DNA of 42,933 nt from an uncultured Bacteroidales bacterium (GCA_905233895.1 CAJOFL010000034.1:1-42933); one strand, 5' to 3'. Shown: positions 18,009-27,300, counted from the first letter of the stretch. Notes: generated from the sequence alone by a model not told the origin. A program made the numbers and translations.

Positions 18009-19298
18009 ATGCTCGACCGAATATACCAAACATATCTTGTCTCACAGTGCGTCACCACCGATTCGCGCGCTATCACCCCAGGCTGCATCTTCTTCGCTTT
18101 CCGCGGTGCCTCGTTCGACGGCAACGCTTTTGTGCTGCAGGCCCTTGAACAGGGTGCCGCCCTTTGCGTCACTACAGATTCCAAATATGCCGACAATCCG
18201 CGCTGCATAGTGGTCGACGACGTGCTGACGACACTTCAGGAGCTGGCTCGTCGCCACCGCAGCAAACTAACCATCCCCGTTATCGGCATCACCGGCACCA
18301 ACGGCAAGACTACCACCAAGGAACTGGTACACGCCGTGCTAGCCCGCCGCTACCGTACCTCCGCTACCGCCGGCAACTTCAACAACCACCTTGGTGTGCC
18401 CCTCACTCTCCTGGCTATCCCGGCCAATACCGAGATTGCAATCGTAGAGATGGGAGCCAATCATCCAGGCGAAATCAAGTTTCTCTGCTCTATTGCCGAC
18501 CCCGACTGCGGCCTCATCACCAATGTAGGTCGTGCACATCTGGAAGGGTTCGGCTCGTTCGAGGGTGTTATACGCACCAAGACAGAGCTTTACCGGCATC
18601 TAGCCACAAAAAATGGCCTTATATTCGTCAATGCCGACAACCCCATCCTTATGGAACAGGCCTGCAAGCTGCAAAGTACAACCACCTATGGCCGCAATGC
18701 CAACGCCAACGTACGTGGCACCTTCGTTGGTTGCGACCCATACTTGCACTTCTACTTCGAAGTGGGCGACAATGTATACAATGTACACAGCCACCTGCTA
18801 GGTGCCTATAATTTCGACAATGCGATGGCCGCGGTTGCCGTAGGTCTGCACTTCGGTGTCGAGCCATTCGACATCAAGGAGGCCATCGAGCAGTACACGC
18901 CCAGCAACAACCGTTCGCAATTCAAGTGCACTGACCGCAACGCGCTCTACCTCGACTGCTACAACGCCAATCCCTCCAGTATGGCCGCCGCCATCGAGAG
19001 TTTCCGCCAACTGAAAGCCGACCACAAGGTAGCCATCATCGGCGGCATGCACGAACTGGGGGCCGACGAGCAAAAGGAGCACCAGAAACTGACCGACATG
19101 CTGGCCGACGCTGGATTGGAGCAATGCCTGCTCGTGGGACCGGAATTCGACGGCATTCCCCTACCCCATCACTTCACCCTCTTTGCCGACACCGACTCGC
19201 TACGCGCACACCTAGAGCAGAACCCCATTAGCGGTGCCACCGTCCTCGTCAAAGGTTCAAACATCAACCGCCTCTGGACCCTCGAAAGCATCCTGTAA
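18009..19298 (+). CDS. murF: UDP-N-acetylmuramoyl-tripeptide--D-alanyl-D-alanine ligase
   Basis: This 429-residue Mur ligase adds D-Ala-D-Ala to the peptidoglycan precursor in the cytoplasm. The ATP-binding loop is GITGTNGKTTTKEL near residue 97. The MurF-type TAGNFNNHLGVPLTLL and EMGANHPGEI segments, which include metal- and substrate-contacting residues, follow. The C-terminal domain has DCYNANPSSMAAAIESF. The length is normal for the family. It is divergent from the LuxR-type gene and stands apart from the usual mur cluster in this window. Confidence 0.95.
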   Translation: MLDRIYQTYLVSQCVTTDSRAITPGCIFFAFRGASFDGNAFVLQALEQGAALCVTTDSKYADNPRCIVVDDVLTTLQELARRHRSKLTIPVIGITGTNGKTTTKELVHAVLARRYRTSATAGNFNNHLGVPLTLLAIPANTEIAIVEMGANHPGEIKFLCSIADPDCGLITNVGRAHLEGFGSFEGVIRTKTELYRHLATKNGLIFVNADNPILMEQACKLQSTTTYGRNANANVRGTFVGCDPYLHFYFEVGDNVYNVHSHLLGAYNFDNAMAAVAVGLHFGVEPFDIKEAIEQYTPSNNRSQFKCTDRNALYLDCYNANPSSMAAAIESFRQLKADHKVAIIGGMHELGADEQKEHQKLTDMLADAGLEQCLLVGPEFDGIPLPHHFTLFADTDSLRAHLEQNPISGATVLVKGSNINRLWTLESIL

Positions 19299-19341
19299 CC
19301 TGGGGAATGTATCAACCCATCAACGTATAAACTAATAAACC

Positions 19342-20562
19342 ATGAACAACAAGAAACAACGCCTCTTCCGCTGGGCCCTCTGGTGGGGCCTTGGTATCAC
19401 CGTGGTGAGCATAGCCCTGCTTTTCATCCCGGGAATCGATGATGGGCAGGATCCCGTCAACGGCATGATGTACAACCTGCTTAACTCCAGTTTCTGGCTG
19501 ATGCTTGTTGTAGTTGGCATCGTCGCCCCGGTAATTGAAGAGCTTACCTTCCGCCTTTGGGGTAACGGCAAACGGTGGACCGGAATCGTCTCGTCTGTGC
19601 TTATGGCCCTGTTCATGTGGGGCACATTCACCTGGTATGTCGGATTCGCCTCGCTATTGGCTGGACTGGCGTTCACCCTTTTCATAAAAGACCGCAACCG
19701 CCGACTGCTTGTAATGATGATATTCTCATCTTTGCTATTCATGGTAGCCCACACCGGCAACTATTCCGGCAATTTCTTCGCGACGGCACTAGCAGTGGTT
19801 GAGAAATTCGGTTTCGCGCTGCTGGCTTCCTACCTCGTCATCAACCACAACCTACTGTGGTCAATCACCATGCACGTCCTCAACAACTCCATCGCCTGCA
19901 TCATCCTCTACTTCAGCATCGCCGCCATCAAACCCACAACCTTCACCTCCGAAGGTCAGCACGAGATCACACTGCGGCCGCTCATCCTCGACAAACACAC
20001 CGAGCTGAACTACTGGGGCGATTTCCGTGGCGACACGCTCACCTACAACAACAACCTCGACTATATAGCCATCAGCCTGCTCGAGACCGAAGAACACGGC
20101 AACGGTCGACTTGCAGGTGAGGATACCGTGGTTTTCTACGCCGACTCGCCACTGCACGTGAAGTACAACATGCAGGTTGTCTTCGACCCCACCAAGCCTT
20201 ACGACTATGCCGCCGTGGTGCGCACCCTCGAATGCAACGGATGGATCAAGCTCGACACCACCGTCGAGCAGGCCTATATGATTACAATCATTGACAGCTC
20301 AAAGAGTACCACCGAAGGAAGCCTCTACAACGACAAATGGATGGGTGCCTACACGCTCCAGCACGAAGGTCTGCCCATACTGCAACCTGAAGGCTTTAAG
20401 AGCTCCGAGTGGCCCGTCACGAAGCCAAAACGCGATCAACTCAAAAGTATCGACAATGTGCGGCAGATGCTCAAGCCCTATGGTCTCGACCTCGAACCCT
20501 GCGATCAGCAGATGACCATGATCCGCGTGACAACACTCCACGACCCACTGGCCGGCTTGTAA
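19342..20562 (+). CDS. CPBP-family intramembrane protease with large C-terminal domain
   Basis: This 406-residue protein has about six membrane helices in the first 210 residues. The CPBP (Abi/CAAX-protease) signature is visible: IEELTFRLWG with the EExxxR motif near residue 62, and FMVAHTGNYSG with the second conserved His near 137. The C-terminal 190 residues are soluble and unusual for the family (GQHEITLRPLILDKHTEL onwards); their role is unknown. It lies 43 bp after murF and ends just before the tRNA-derived junction of the mobile element. Confidence 0.82.
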   Translation: MNNKKQRLFRWALWWGLGITVVSIALLFIPGIDDGQDPVNGMMYNLLNSSFWLMLVVVGIVAPVIEELTFRLWGNGKRWTGIVSSVLMALFMWGTFTWYVGFASLLAGLAFTLFIKDRNRRLLVMMIFSSLLFMVAHTGNYSGNFFATALAVVEKFGFALLASYLVINHNLLWSITMHVLNNSIACIILYFSIAAIKPTTFTSEGQHEITLRPLILDKHTELNYWGDFRGDTLTYNNNLDYIAISLLETEEHGNGRLAGEDTVVFYADSPLHVKYNMQVVFDPTKPYDYAAVVRTLECNGWIKLDTTVEQAYMITIIDSSKSTTEGSLYNDKWMGAYTLQHEGLPILQPEGFKSSEWPVTKPKRDQLKSIDNVRQMLKPYGLDLEPCDQQMTMIRVTTLHDPLAGL

Positions 20563-20563
20563 C

Positions 20564-20607
20564 AAAAAACGAGATGAGGGGGTATCTGAAGCAGATATCC
20601 CCTCATC
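20564..20607 (-). terminator. Intrinsic terminator reading leftward (of the disrupted tRNA gene)
   Basis: Positions 20573-20588 and 20592-20607 form a 16-bp stem with one G-T pair and an AAG loop. On the minus strand the stem is followed by a run of T (TCGTTTTTTG). On the plus strand it is followed by A instead, so it works leftward. It lies 10 bp beyond the tRNA 3' fragment, as a tRNA terminator should. Confidence 0.75.
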
Positions 20608-20616
20608 AAAAAATTG

Positions 20617-20645
20617 TCGGGGTGAAAAGACTCGAACTTTCGATG
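20617..20645 (-). other. tRNA 3' fragment; probable left attachment site of the element
   Basis: Read leftward, the sequence gives T-stem GAAAG, T-loop TTCGAGT, T-stem CTTTT and acceptor strand CACCCCG plus discriminator A. No matching 5' acceptor CGGGGTG or D-arm is found about 73 bases upstream, so only the 3' part of a tRNA is present. The acceptor suggests tRNA-Pro, but the anticodon is missing. This is the usual footprint of an integrative element inserted in a tRNA gene. The intact tRNA should lie at the other end of the element, outside the window, also on the minus strand. Confidence 0.65.
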
Positions 20646-20885
20646 GTCCATCCTAGAACCACCCCCCGGACACTTTTTCGCTTTTCGTTAGAGGCCAGGC
20701 ACTTATATTTTTACTTTTCTCTATTTTTCATTTTTTGCCGGCACGTTTTCGGCACGGCTTTTTTTTGTTTTAAATACTTAATTTATTGTCGATTAAGCAT
20801 TACATTTACCTACTAAATAGTTTTTTTTTAATTCATGTCGATTATTTTGCGTAATTTTGCAGCCATAAAAGCAATAATCACCAGT

Positions 20886-21023
20886 ATGGAAACCAAGAGA
20901 AAAAAGAGCACGCGGAAAGCCACAAGCGCACCCGCCAAGCCGAGACGGAGAAAGGCCCTCACCTATATCCCCGGCGCAAAAGTCATCGAACTTGTACCAG
21001 ACGCATTCGGCACCGGAAGATGA
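20886..21023 (+). CDS. Small basic protein, probable antitoxin of the PIN toxin
   Basis: This 45-residue protein has a very basic N-terminal half (METKRKKSTRKATSAP) and a short hydrophobic C-terminal part (ALTYIPGAKVIELVPDAF) that could bind a toxin. Its stop overlaps the PIN gene start by 4 bases (ATGA), the usual layout of antitoxin then toxin. A -7-like TAATTTTG lies at 20852-20859, 27 bases upstream of its ATG. No known antitoxin family is recognised, so the role rests on context. Confidence 0.55.
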   Translation: METKRKKSTRKATSAPAKPRRRKALTYIPGAKVIELVPDAFGTGR

Positions 21024-21448
21024 AAAACCTGCGTATGTTAGACACCCAGTCAATGATATGGCTGGCCACGAACAACGACCGTCTCGATCGTGAGATTGTC
21101 GACGACATAGCCTATTTCCAGCACAGCTATTTTGTGTCGATATTGAGCTGGATAGAGTTTTCTCATTTGCTGAAGAACAAAAAGCTGCGAGGGAACAATA
21201 TCGATATTGCAGCGACAAAAAAACTCTTCGATGGCCTTCTGATTCACACATATCTGTTCTCCGAGCAGGATATGGAAGTACTCGACCGGCTGCCGATGCT
21301 GACAATCGGAGGCGTGAGGCACGCCGACCCCTTCGACCGAGGGATAATCGCCCAGGCTTTGAGCTTCGACGCGACGCTGATATCTTCTGACCGCAAGTTC
21401 CCATCTTATCGCAAGTACGGTTTAGACCTTATTGAAGTCGGCGCCTAG
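21020..21448 (+). CDS. PIN-domain (VapC-like) toxin
   Basis: This 142-residue protein has the PIN fold residues: LDTQSMIWLA (first Asp at about residue 7), a central WIEFSHL with the conserved Glu, and HADPFDRGIIAQAL followed by LISSDRKF with the last acidic residues. PIN toxins are Mg-dependent ribonucleases. It is coupled to the small upstream gene. Located next to the attachment site, the pair would stabilise the element in the host. Its 3' end overlaps a leftward gene by 20 bp. Confidence 0.85.
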   Translation: MKNLRMLDTQSMIWLATNNDRLDREIVDDIAYFQHSYFVSILSWIEFSHLLKNKKLRGNNIDIAATKKLFDGLLIHTYLFSEQDMEVLDRLPMLTIGGVRHADPFDRGIIAQALSFDATLISSDRKFPSYRKYGLDLIEVGA

Positions 21449-21764
21449 TCTTCATCAGGAAGTAGACGTAATATGGACCGGTTTTAGTCATGTGGCTGAA
21501 GCCAGTCCACTTGTTTTTGAGTTCCGGGCGGGTGAGGATAAAGTGCTTTTCGATGCTGTTGGCCACGTCGCGGCTGGAGGTCACGTAGCGCACCACCATG
21601 CGCTGCCACCCATCGGCCTGATGGGCGATAGCACGGACATCAGGATCGCCGGTGATGCCAACCTTCACGTGGCGGTAATAATACTCATACAACGCCAGGC
21701 TGATAGTCAGCGAGCCCAGCAAGCTCTTGTACGGCCCCTTGGTGATTCTCTTTACTATTTCCAT
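21429..21764 (-). CDS. Small GIY-YIG-like protein
   Basis: This 111-residue protein has HVKVGITGDPDVRAIAH, then VVRYVTSSRDVANSIEKHFI. This resembles the GIY-YIG-related pattern in which an Arg and a later Glu form the active site, but the canonical GIY and YIG strings are degraded, so nuclease activity is uncertain. It is co-directional with and 6 bp downstream of the repressor gene, suggesting expression during lysogeny. Its 3' end overlaps the PIN toxin gene. Confidence 0.5.
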   Translation of the reverse strand: MEIVKRITKGPYKSLLGSLTISLALYEYYYRHVKVGITGDPDVRAIAHQADGWQRMVVRYVTSSRDVANSIEKHFILTRPELKNKWTGFSHMTKTGPYYVYFLMKTRRRLQ

Positions 21765-21769
21765 ATTTA

Positions 21770-22111
21770 TTATTTATTTAGAATTTCAATATTTTTGTCG
21801 CCGAAGACGAGCTTGAGTACCTGGTCTTTTTTCTCCTTCTTGAGCTTGATTTGCAAGACAGCCTCGACCGGTTCGGATTTGGCAACACTTTCTTCCACAA
21901 AGCGTTGCGGATAGGTGATAATATCTATTTCCCTCATCTCAAGATTTCTTGCAAGATTTTCAAGTTGCCAGAGGCTCAACTGCACTTTCCCGTTGAGCAT
22001 TTTACTAAACTGACTCTCCGAAGTGCCCATGTTTTCTGCCATGACAGCTTGAGTCAAGTTCTTTTCTTTCATTATTTTACGGATGTTGACTACTATTTCA
22101 TCTGCAAACAT
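21770..22111 (-). CDS. XRE-family repressor, likely lysogeny regulator
   Basis: This 113-residue protein has an N-terminal helix-turn-helix (IRKIMKEKNLTQAVMAENMG then SESQFSKMLNGKVQLSLWQL) at about residues 9-55. The C-terminal half is lysine-rich and helical and has no peptidase domain, so it is not a LexA/CI-type self-cleaving repressor. It is divergent from the early operon at 22288 across a 176-bp AT-rich region with repeated TTTTGAAAA sequences. This is the classic position of a phage repressor. Confidence 0.8.
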   Translation of the reverse strand: MFADEIVVNIRKIMKEKNLTQAVMAENMGTSESQFSKMLNGKVQLSLWQLENLARNLEMREIDIITYPQRFVEESVAKSEPVEAVLQIKLKKEKKDQVLKLVFGDKNIEILNK

Positions 22112-22287
22112 AGGATCCTTGTTTTTGGTTATACAAAATTAATAATTGATTTTTAATTACTTATATCTTCTTTTGAAAATTATTTTCATTTTTTGAAAAA
22201 TAATCTTGCAATATTTGAAATTTAATTTGTATTTTTGCACTCGATTTGATTATAAAAGAAAATGCAAAAATAAAACAATTTTTCAAA
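22112..22287. promoter_or_regulatory. Divergent control region between repressor and early operon
   Basis: Rightward promoter: TTG at 22206-22208, a 21-bp spacer and TATTTTTG at 22230-22237. Leftward -7: TAATTTTG on the minus strand at 22134-22141. Between them, GAAAATTATTTTC (22175-22187) is nearly palindromic and TTTTGAAAA occurs twice (22171-22179 and 22191-22199, 20 bp apart), plausible operators for the adjacent repressor. Confidence 0.6.
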
Positions 22288-22494
22288 ATGAAAGAAAAAA
22301 TTATCATGATCGACACGGAACTCCGGCAGAAGATCTACCAGGAGTTCGGAGTGACTCCCCCGACGGTGAAAGACGCGCTGGAGTTCGAGACGGACACCTA
22401 TCTGGCCAAGTCCATCCGGACGTATGCCCTGGATAACGGCGGCGAGATATGGGTGCCGCTGAGTCAACAGGAGGGAGGCCAGCATGAATGTTAA
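22288..22494 (+). CDS. Early-operon protein of unknown function (68 aa)
   Basis: The protein MKEKIIMIDTELRQKIYQEF is short, and the segment VTPPTVKDALEFETDT could be a small helical DNA-binding fold with a possible helix-turn-helix. No family is recognised. ATG at 22288 is chosen over an upstream in-frame ATG (22246) because it leaves 50 bases for the leader after the -7 element. As the first gene after the divergent control region it is a candidate early regulator. It overlaps the next gene by 11 bp. Confidence 0.6.
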   Translation: MKEKIIMIDTELRQKIYQEFGVTPPTVKDALEFETDTYLAKSIRTYALDNGGEIWVPLSQQEGGQHEC

Positions 22495-22756
22495 CGACGA
22501 ACTACATGACGCGTTGAAAACTCAACAGGAGCTGTTGAACTGCCACAACTACCGCGCGTATCTTCTGGTGACACAGCGCACTGCCGGCAAAGCGAAGGCC
22601 TACGCTGCCGGTGAGTTCAGCGACCTTTTCAAATGCCTCTTCGACGCCTCCTGCAGCGACGAGAACCTCCGCGCCCTTGTAAAATCCACTGCCTTAGCCC
22701 TGGACGCATGGGAACGTCAGCAGGAAGAACTGAAGCGGAAAGGAGGTGCGGTATGA
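22484..22756 (+). CDS. Early-operon helical protein of unknown function (90 aa)
   Basis: The protein is mostly helical (MNVNDELHDALKTQQELLN, then LLVTQRTAGKAKAYAAGEF) and holds three cysteines without a metal-binding pattern. No family is recognised. It overlaps the upstream gene by 11 bp and the downstream gene by 4 bp, so the early genes are translationally coupled. The sequence GGAAAGGAGG just before its end is a strong ribosome-binding site for the next gene, unusual in Bacteroidota but typical for phage genes here. Confidence 0.6.
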   Translation: MNVNDELHDALKTQQELLNCHNYRAYLLVTQRTAGKAKAYAAGEFSDLFKCLFDASCSDENLRALVKSTALALDAWERQQEELKRKGGAV

Positions 22757-22956
22757 ACCACAATATCTCACACTGCCGGGGCGAGGGATGTATGCTGCGC
22801 GACACCTGTATGCGCTACCGGGCACACCTCGAGTACCAGGCCGACGAGCACCTCAAGGCCACCATGGCGGTGCCGTACATCGACGAAAGCGAATGTCTGC
22901 TGACCGGACAGAAACTATACTGGAAGACCTACGACCTGCGAAATCCAACGACATGA
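22753..22956 (+). CDS. Small Cys-rich protein of unknown function (67 aa)
   Basis: The protein begins MNHNISHCRGEGCMLRDTCM, with three cysteines and histidines that could bind a metal ion (C8, C13, C19), followed by RYRAHLEYQADEHLK. Its layout (C-x4-C-x5-C) resembles small zinc knuckle proteins of phages. No function can be assigned. It overlaps both neighbours by 4 bp (ATGA/TGA) in the early operon. Confidence 0.6.
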   Translation: MNHNISHCRGEGCMLRDTCMRYRAHLEYQADEHLKATMAVPYIDESECLLTGQKLYWKTYDLRNPTT

Positions 22957-23162
22957 ACAAAAAGAACGACAATCGTATACGCGAGTGTTTCACATGCTGG
23001 CGCTGGGCGACAAAACGACCCGGCGACTATGTGTGTGGCCGGTGCGGGAAGACAGGCTGCGAGACACCGGCGCGGTTCGGCTGCGACTGGTGGATCGACC
23101 ATCCCGGCGAGATATCGCTGGCCGAGCAGATGGAACGCAAACGGCTGGCCGCTACCAAGTGA
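22953..23162 (+). CDS. Small zinc-ribbon-like protein (69 aa)
   Basis: The protein has RECFTCWRW near residue 10 and YVCGRCGKTGCETPARFGCD at 26-45, giving two to three C-x2-C-type pairs likely to bind zinc. The C-terminal part is charged. Function is unknown. The next gene starts with GTG overlapping its TGA stop. Confidence 0.6.
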   Translation: MNKKNDNRIRECFTCWRWATKRPGDYVCGRCGKTGCETPARFGCDWWIDHPGEISLAEQMERKRLAATK

Positions 23163-23377
23163 GCGAAGAGGAGGCGGTGCGCCTGATGCGCGAGGCGCGT
23201 GAGCAGGCACGCGAACACCTGTCCGAGGCCACCTGCCGCCGGGCATTGGTATGCTGGAGCCGTGCCCAGTCGCTTATAAAAGACTACGACCAGCGTATAG
23301 CCTATGTATCGGCCAGAACCGGCTTGAAGATGGAAACGGTCCAGATGATTGTAGGACAAAACAATAATAATATATAA
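23159..23377 (+). CDS. Small helical early protein with GTG start (72 aa)
   Basis: This frame opens with GTG at 23159, overlapping the preceding stop (GTGA), and runs as SEEEAVRLMREAREQAREHL and later CWSRAQSLIKDYDQRIAYVS, an all-helical, charged protein. The longer frame that begins at 22985 is the same reading frame over the zinc-ribbon gene and is not needed. No family is recognised. It ends 6 bp before the GH16-type gene. Confidence 0.55.
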   Translation: MSEEEAVRLMREAREQAREHLSEATCRRALVCWSRAQSLIKDYDQRIAYVSARTGLKMETVQMIVGQNNNNI

Positions 23378-23383
23378 TACAAT

Positions 23384-24121
23384 ATGAATATGATGGCGAA
23401 TGACAAACTGGAGTGGTGCGGGTTCCACTGGGAGAGCGGACAGAGGTGGGGCGACGCTCACCCTAAAGATATATGCCACTATGATCCGGGCGAGGTGAGT
23501 CTCAGCCCTGACGGGACACTACGGCTGGGCATTGCCCTCAAACCCCGCACCATAGAAGGGCGGACCTACCACTGGGGCGTCGGTCTGGTGCGTAGCGAGG
23601 AGAGCATCAAGTACGGCGAACTCTGGGTGCACTTCCGGCTTCCGCTGGGCGCCGGGCTATGGCCTGCGATATGGATGTACGATATCGACCAGTGGCCGCC
23701 CGAGATCGACATGCTGGAGGCCTGGTCGGGACGTCAGCAGTTCCCTTTGCGGCGTGGCCCAAACTACCGCCGCAACCTGCTGCTCGACCGCATTTTCCCA
23801 GGGGTGGTTATGCGCGACCAACGACTGAGCCGAAGCGGCGGTGTGCGCCTTGGCGGACACGGTGTGTGGCCCAGTGTGATCGACAAGTGCGGCATCAACA
23901 CAGTGGCCATGTACTGGAGTCCGACGAAGCTCCAGATACGATATAACGGCCGTCAGGTGATGCTGGTCGACGACGAACCCACCCTTGCCGAACTGAATGC
24001 TTCGCGCGGCATGCAGATAATACTCAACAACCACGTCTGCAACGAGTTTACCTACGATGATTATGTAGCCCTGCAGCGTAACGACTTCACCATCTACGGA
24101 CTCCAATACACACCGCTCTAA
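23384..24121 (+). CDS. GH16-family glycoside hydrolase (beta-glucanase-like)
   Basis: This 245-residue protein has the concanavalin-like fold and the GH16 active-site pattern ExDxxE in WPPEIDMLEAW: E107 nucleophile, D109, E112 acid/base. It is preceded by GLWPAIWMYD, a conserved substrate-cleft strand. GH16 enzymes cut beta-1,3/1,4-glucans, agar, carrageenan and related polysaccharides. No signal peptide is visible, so it would act only after lysis, as a virion part, or inside the cell. It is odd in an early/replication operon, directly before a small gene and the primase-helicase. Confidence 0.85.
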   Translation: MNMMANDKLEWCGFHWESGQRWGDAHPKDICHYDPGEVSLSPDGTLRLGIALKPRTIEGRTYHWGVGLVRSEESIKYGELWVHFRLPLGAGLWPAIWMYDIDQWPPEIDMLEAWSGRQQFPLRRGPNYRRNLLLDRIFPGVVMRDQRLSRSGGVRLGGHGVWPSVIDKCGINTVAMYWSPTKLQIRYNGRQVMLVDDEPTLAELNASRGMQIILNNHVCNEFTYDDYVALQRNDFTIYGLQYTPL

Positions 24122-24125
24122 GCCC

Positions 24126-24329
24126 ATGGCAAAACGCGGACGCAGACGGCAGCAGATTATAGGCAACCACGGCGAGACCGGCGTGGTTGCCGTCTGGCGC
24201 GACCTCTGGGAGGCAGCGGCGGCCCTCGGTACCACACCGGGGACGCTGCGCGTATACATGTGCCTGGACAGACCCTATAAAGGCTACGACCTCGACTATG
24301 CCCCAAGCGGGCAACTAACTTTGTTTTAG
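24126..24329 (+). CDS. Small basic protein, possible helix-turn-helix (67 aa)
   Basis: The protein starts MAKRGRRRQQIIGNHGETGV, a basic arm, followed by WRDLWEAAAALGTTPGTLRV, which could fold as a helix-turn-helix. It ends QLTLF, which resembles a sliding-clamp binding peptide (Q-x2-L-F). The clamp link is inference from the last five residues only. It lies 2 bp before the primase-helicase gene. Confidence 0.55.
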   Translation: MAKRGRRRQQIIGNHGETGVVAVWRDLWEAAAALGTTPGTLRVYMCLDRPYKGYDLDYAPSGQLTLF

Positions 24330-24331
24330 TT

Positions 24332-27300
24332 ATGTTTATCGACGAAGAAACGAAACAGGAGATCCTTTCCAAGGCGACGCTGGAAGAGGCCCTGAAGATA
24401 TATTGCACGGCCGCCAAAGGCCGTAACAAGTATGTGTGCCCGTTCTGCGGCAAGGTGATGGAGTACCACCCGGGCAAGAAGCTGGTGAAGTGCTTCCACT
24501 GCGACTGGGGCACCAACAGTGCGGCGACGCTGCTGATGGAGACCACCAAGTGTACCTTCCCGGAGGCACTGGAGCGGCTGGCCGCCGACTTCCACATCAT
24601 CATACCGGAGAAAAAATACCAGGCTAAAAAGCCCAAGGCGGCCGCCAAGGCCGAAGCCTGGTACAAACAGCAGCTGGAGGCCAGCGGCCTAAAGGCGGCC
24701 GACGTGCGCGCATGGATGTATGAGGCCGACGGTACCCGCATACAGATCAACCCCTTCGCCCAGGGCACTGTAGGACCCGACGGCACGGCCTCCGACCAGG
24801 GCGACGACATGATCATCCGCTACCTCGACCTCGAGGGCCACCGGCTGCAGTACTCGCCCACCCTCCGCAACGGCCGCAGCGGCGAACCGCGCGACTACTT
24901 CCGCGTGCGGTGGCAGATACCCGAGAGCCACATGCTGCGCGACGGGTCGATATGCAAATACAAGTCGCCTGCAGGCAGCGGCATACAACTATATATTCCC
25001 GAGCGCCTGCGCGAGGCCTACAGGGAACGCCGGCAGCTGGAGTGCCTCTACTTCACCGAGGGCGAGAAGAAAGCCGAGGCGGTGAGCAAGTACGTAGGTC
25101 CGGCCTTCGGCCTGGCGGGCATCAACTGCCTGGTGGGCAAAGACAAACAGCTGCCCGAGGCCATCGTGCGCGTGCTGGAGGCCTGCCAGGTGAAGCGCGT
25201 CTATTTCATCATGGACAGCGACTGGGACGACCTCTCGAGCCACCTGGATCCGGAGAGCGACGTGCGCCAGCGCCCCATGGCATTCTTCAGCGCGGCCCGC
25301 AACTTCGGCGCATGGTTCGCCACCCTAAGAAACCGCAAACTCTACGTCGACGTCTATCTGGTGCTCGGCAAGGGCGAGGACAAAGGGGTCGACGACCAGC
25401 TGGTGAAGCTGAAGGGCGCCGAATACACCTACAAGAGTCAGATCGAGCAGGCCACTTCGGCGGCCATCGAGGGCGGCCACACCGACTACTTCGATATCTA
25501 CAACATCACCACCATGCCCGAGGCCAAGCTGCAGGCGGTGTGGCACCTGGACAACATCGAGAGTTTCGTCAAACACCACCGCAAGCAGCTGCAGCCCATG
25601 GAGAGCTTCCGTGCCTGGCGCAACAACTGGCGCATCGACGAGGACGGCGCCCTGCAGCTGGCCCAACCCCTGGCCGACGACGAGCAGTTCTGGGAAGTAA
25701 AGACGCGCACCAACCGCTACGGCGAGAAATCGGAAGAGTACCAGTTCGACTACGTCAACATCCACAACTTCCTCGAGCGTCGCGGCTTCTTCCAGATCAA
25801 GGAGGCCACCACCGGCGACCGTATCTTCATACATGTAGAGAAGAACCGAATCACACCCACCACGGCGGCCGACATGAAGGACACCGTGCTCGACTTCGCG
25901 CGAACACTGAACAACAAGCCGTTGCTGGCCATGCTCTACCGTGGCAGCACCCAGTACCTGGGGCCCGACAAGCTGGGCAACATGTCGACTCAGAGCTTCA
26001 CCCCCACCCTGCCGCCTCCGGAGAGCGACAGCCAGCTGCTGTTCTTCAAGTCGAGGTTCTGGCGCATCACGGCCGACGGCATCGAGGAAAACGATTTCGC
26101 GGCCCTGGAGTACAACTACCGGCGCGAGTGGTGCAACCCGACGGATCCGAAGCTGCTGCAGCATCGCATGGTCCGGGTGGAGCACACCGACGAGGGCTAT
26201 AATGTGAACATCAGCGACGACGGCCAGCAGTGCGACTTTCTGCGCTTCCTGGTGCTGACATCCTGGTTCGACTGGGAAAAGAAGCTTGGAGCCGACCGGC
26301 AGCCGCTCCCGGGCATGACCAAGACCATCGACGAGCCCGACGCCTACCTCCACCTGCTCAGCAAGATGACGGCCATAGGCTACCTGCTGCACCAGTATTA
26401 CAACCCCGGTGTCACCAAGGCCGTCATCGCCATGGACAACTCGATCAGCGAGGTGGGCCTCTCCATGGGCCGAAGCGGAAAGAGCCTCATCGGCAAGGCC
26501 ATCCAGCAGATGCAGACCACGGCCTTCTTCTCCGGCAAAACTATCGATATCGCCGACGACCGCTTCGTGTGGGACACCGTCGAGCCCGGCACCCGCACCA
26601 TCTTCATCGACGACGTGATGCCCAACTTCGACTTCGAGCTGCTCTTCCCCCTCATCACCGACTCCATCACCGTCAACCGCAAGGGACGCGACCGCTACAC
26701 CCTAGCCGGACACGACAAGCCCAAGTTCTACATCACCACCAACCATGTCGTGGGCCGCGAGAACGGCTCGACGCGCGACCGACAGTTCAAGATAGCCTTC
26801 AGCAACTACTTCGATGCCAACTACAAGCCCGAGATGGAGTTCGGCGGCCAGTTCTTCAGCGACAGCTGGAACGAGCGCCAGTGGAGCCTGTTCTACAACC
26901 TCATGGCCGAGTGCCTGGTGCTCTACTTCGAGGCGCAGCGCGACGGGTGGGGCGTAGGCGGCAGCGGCCTCATCGCGGCCCCCAGCCGTAACCTCGAGCT
27001 GCGGCAGATGCGCCAGGAGATGACCGAGACCTTCTTCAACTGGATGAACGACTGGATGCAGATCAACGAGGACGACCCGCACGACACCTCGGCCGGCGCC
27101 CGCTATGATGTCGCCTTCGTGCGCTCCGAGATGATGGAGAGCTACAAGCAGGCCTGCTCGACACGCGAGCGCAACTACGTAACCCCACAGCGCTTCTGGC
27201 AGCGCCTGGTGCTCTGGTGCCGCTACCATGGCCTAGCGCTCAACCCGCAGATCCCCGTCGACGCCGACGGCAAGCCCGGCCACCACAAGGCCAACGGCAC

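Noticed and set aside
20617-20710. Complete tRNA gene
   Set aside because: A 5' acceptor strand and D-arm matching the 3' half are missing, so it is only a fragment.
24910-26202. 430-residue frame overlapping the primase-helicase
   Set aside because: Extremely Arg/His/Gly-rich translation with no domain; the other frame holds the zinc finger, TOPRIM and SF3 motifs.
25325-26392. Leftward 355-residue frame opposite the primase-helicase
   Set aside because: Low-complexity Leu/Val/His composition typical of an antisense shadow.
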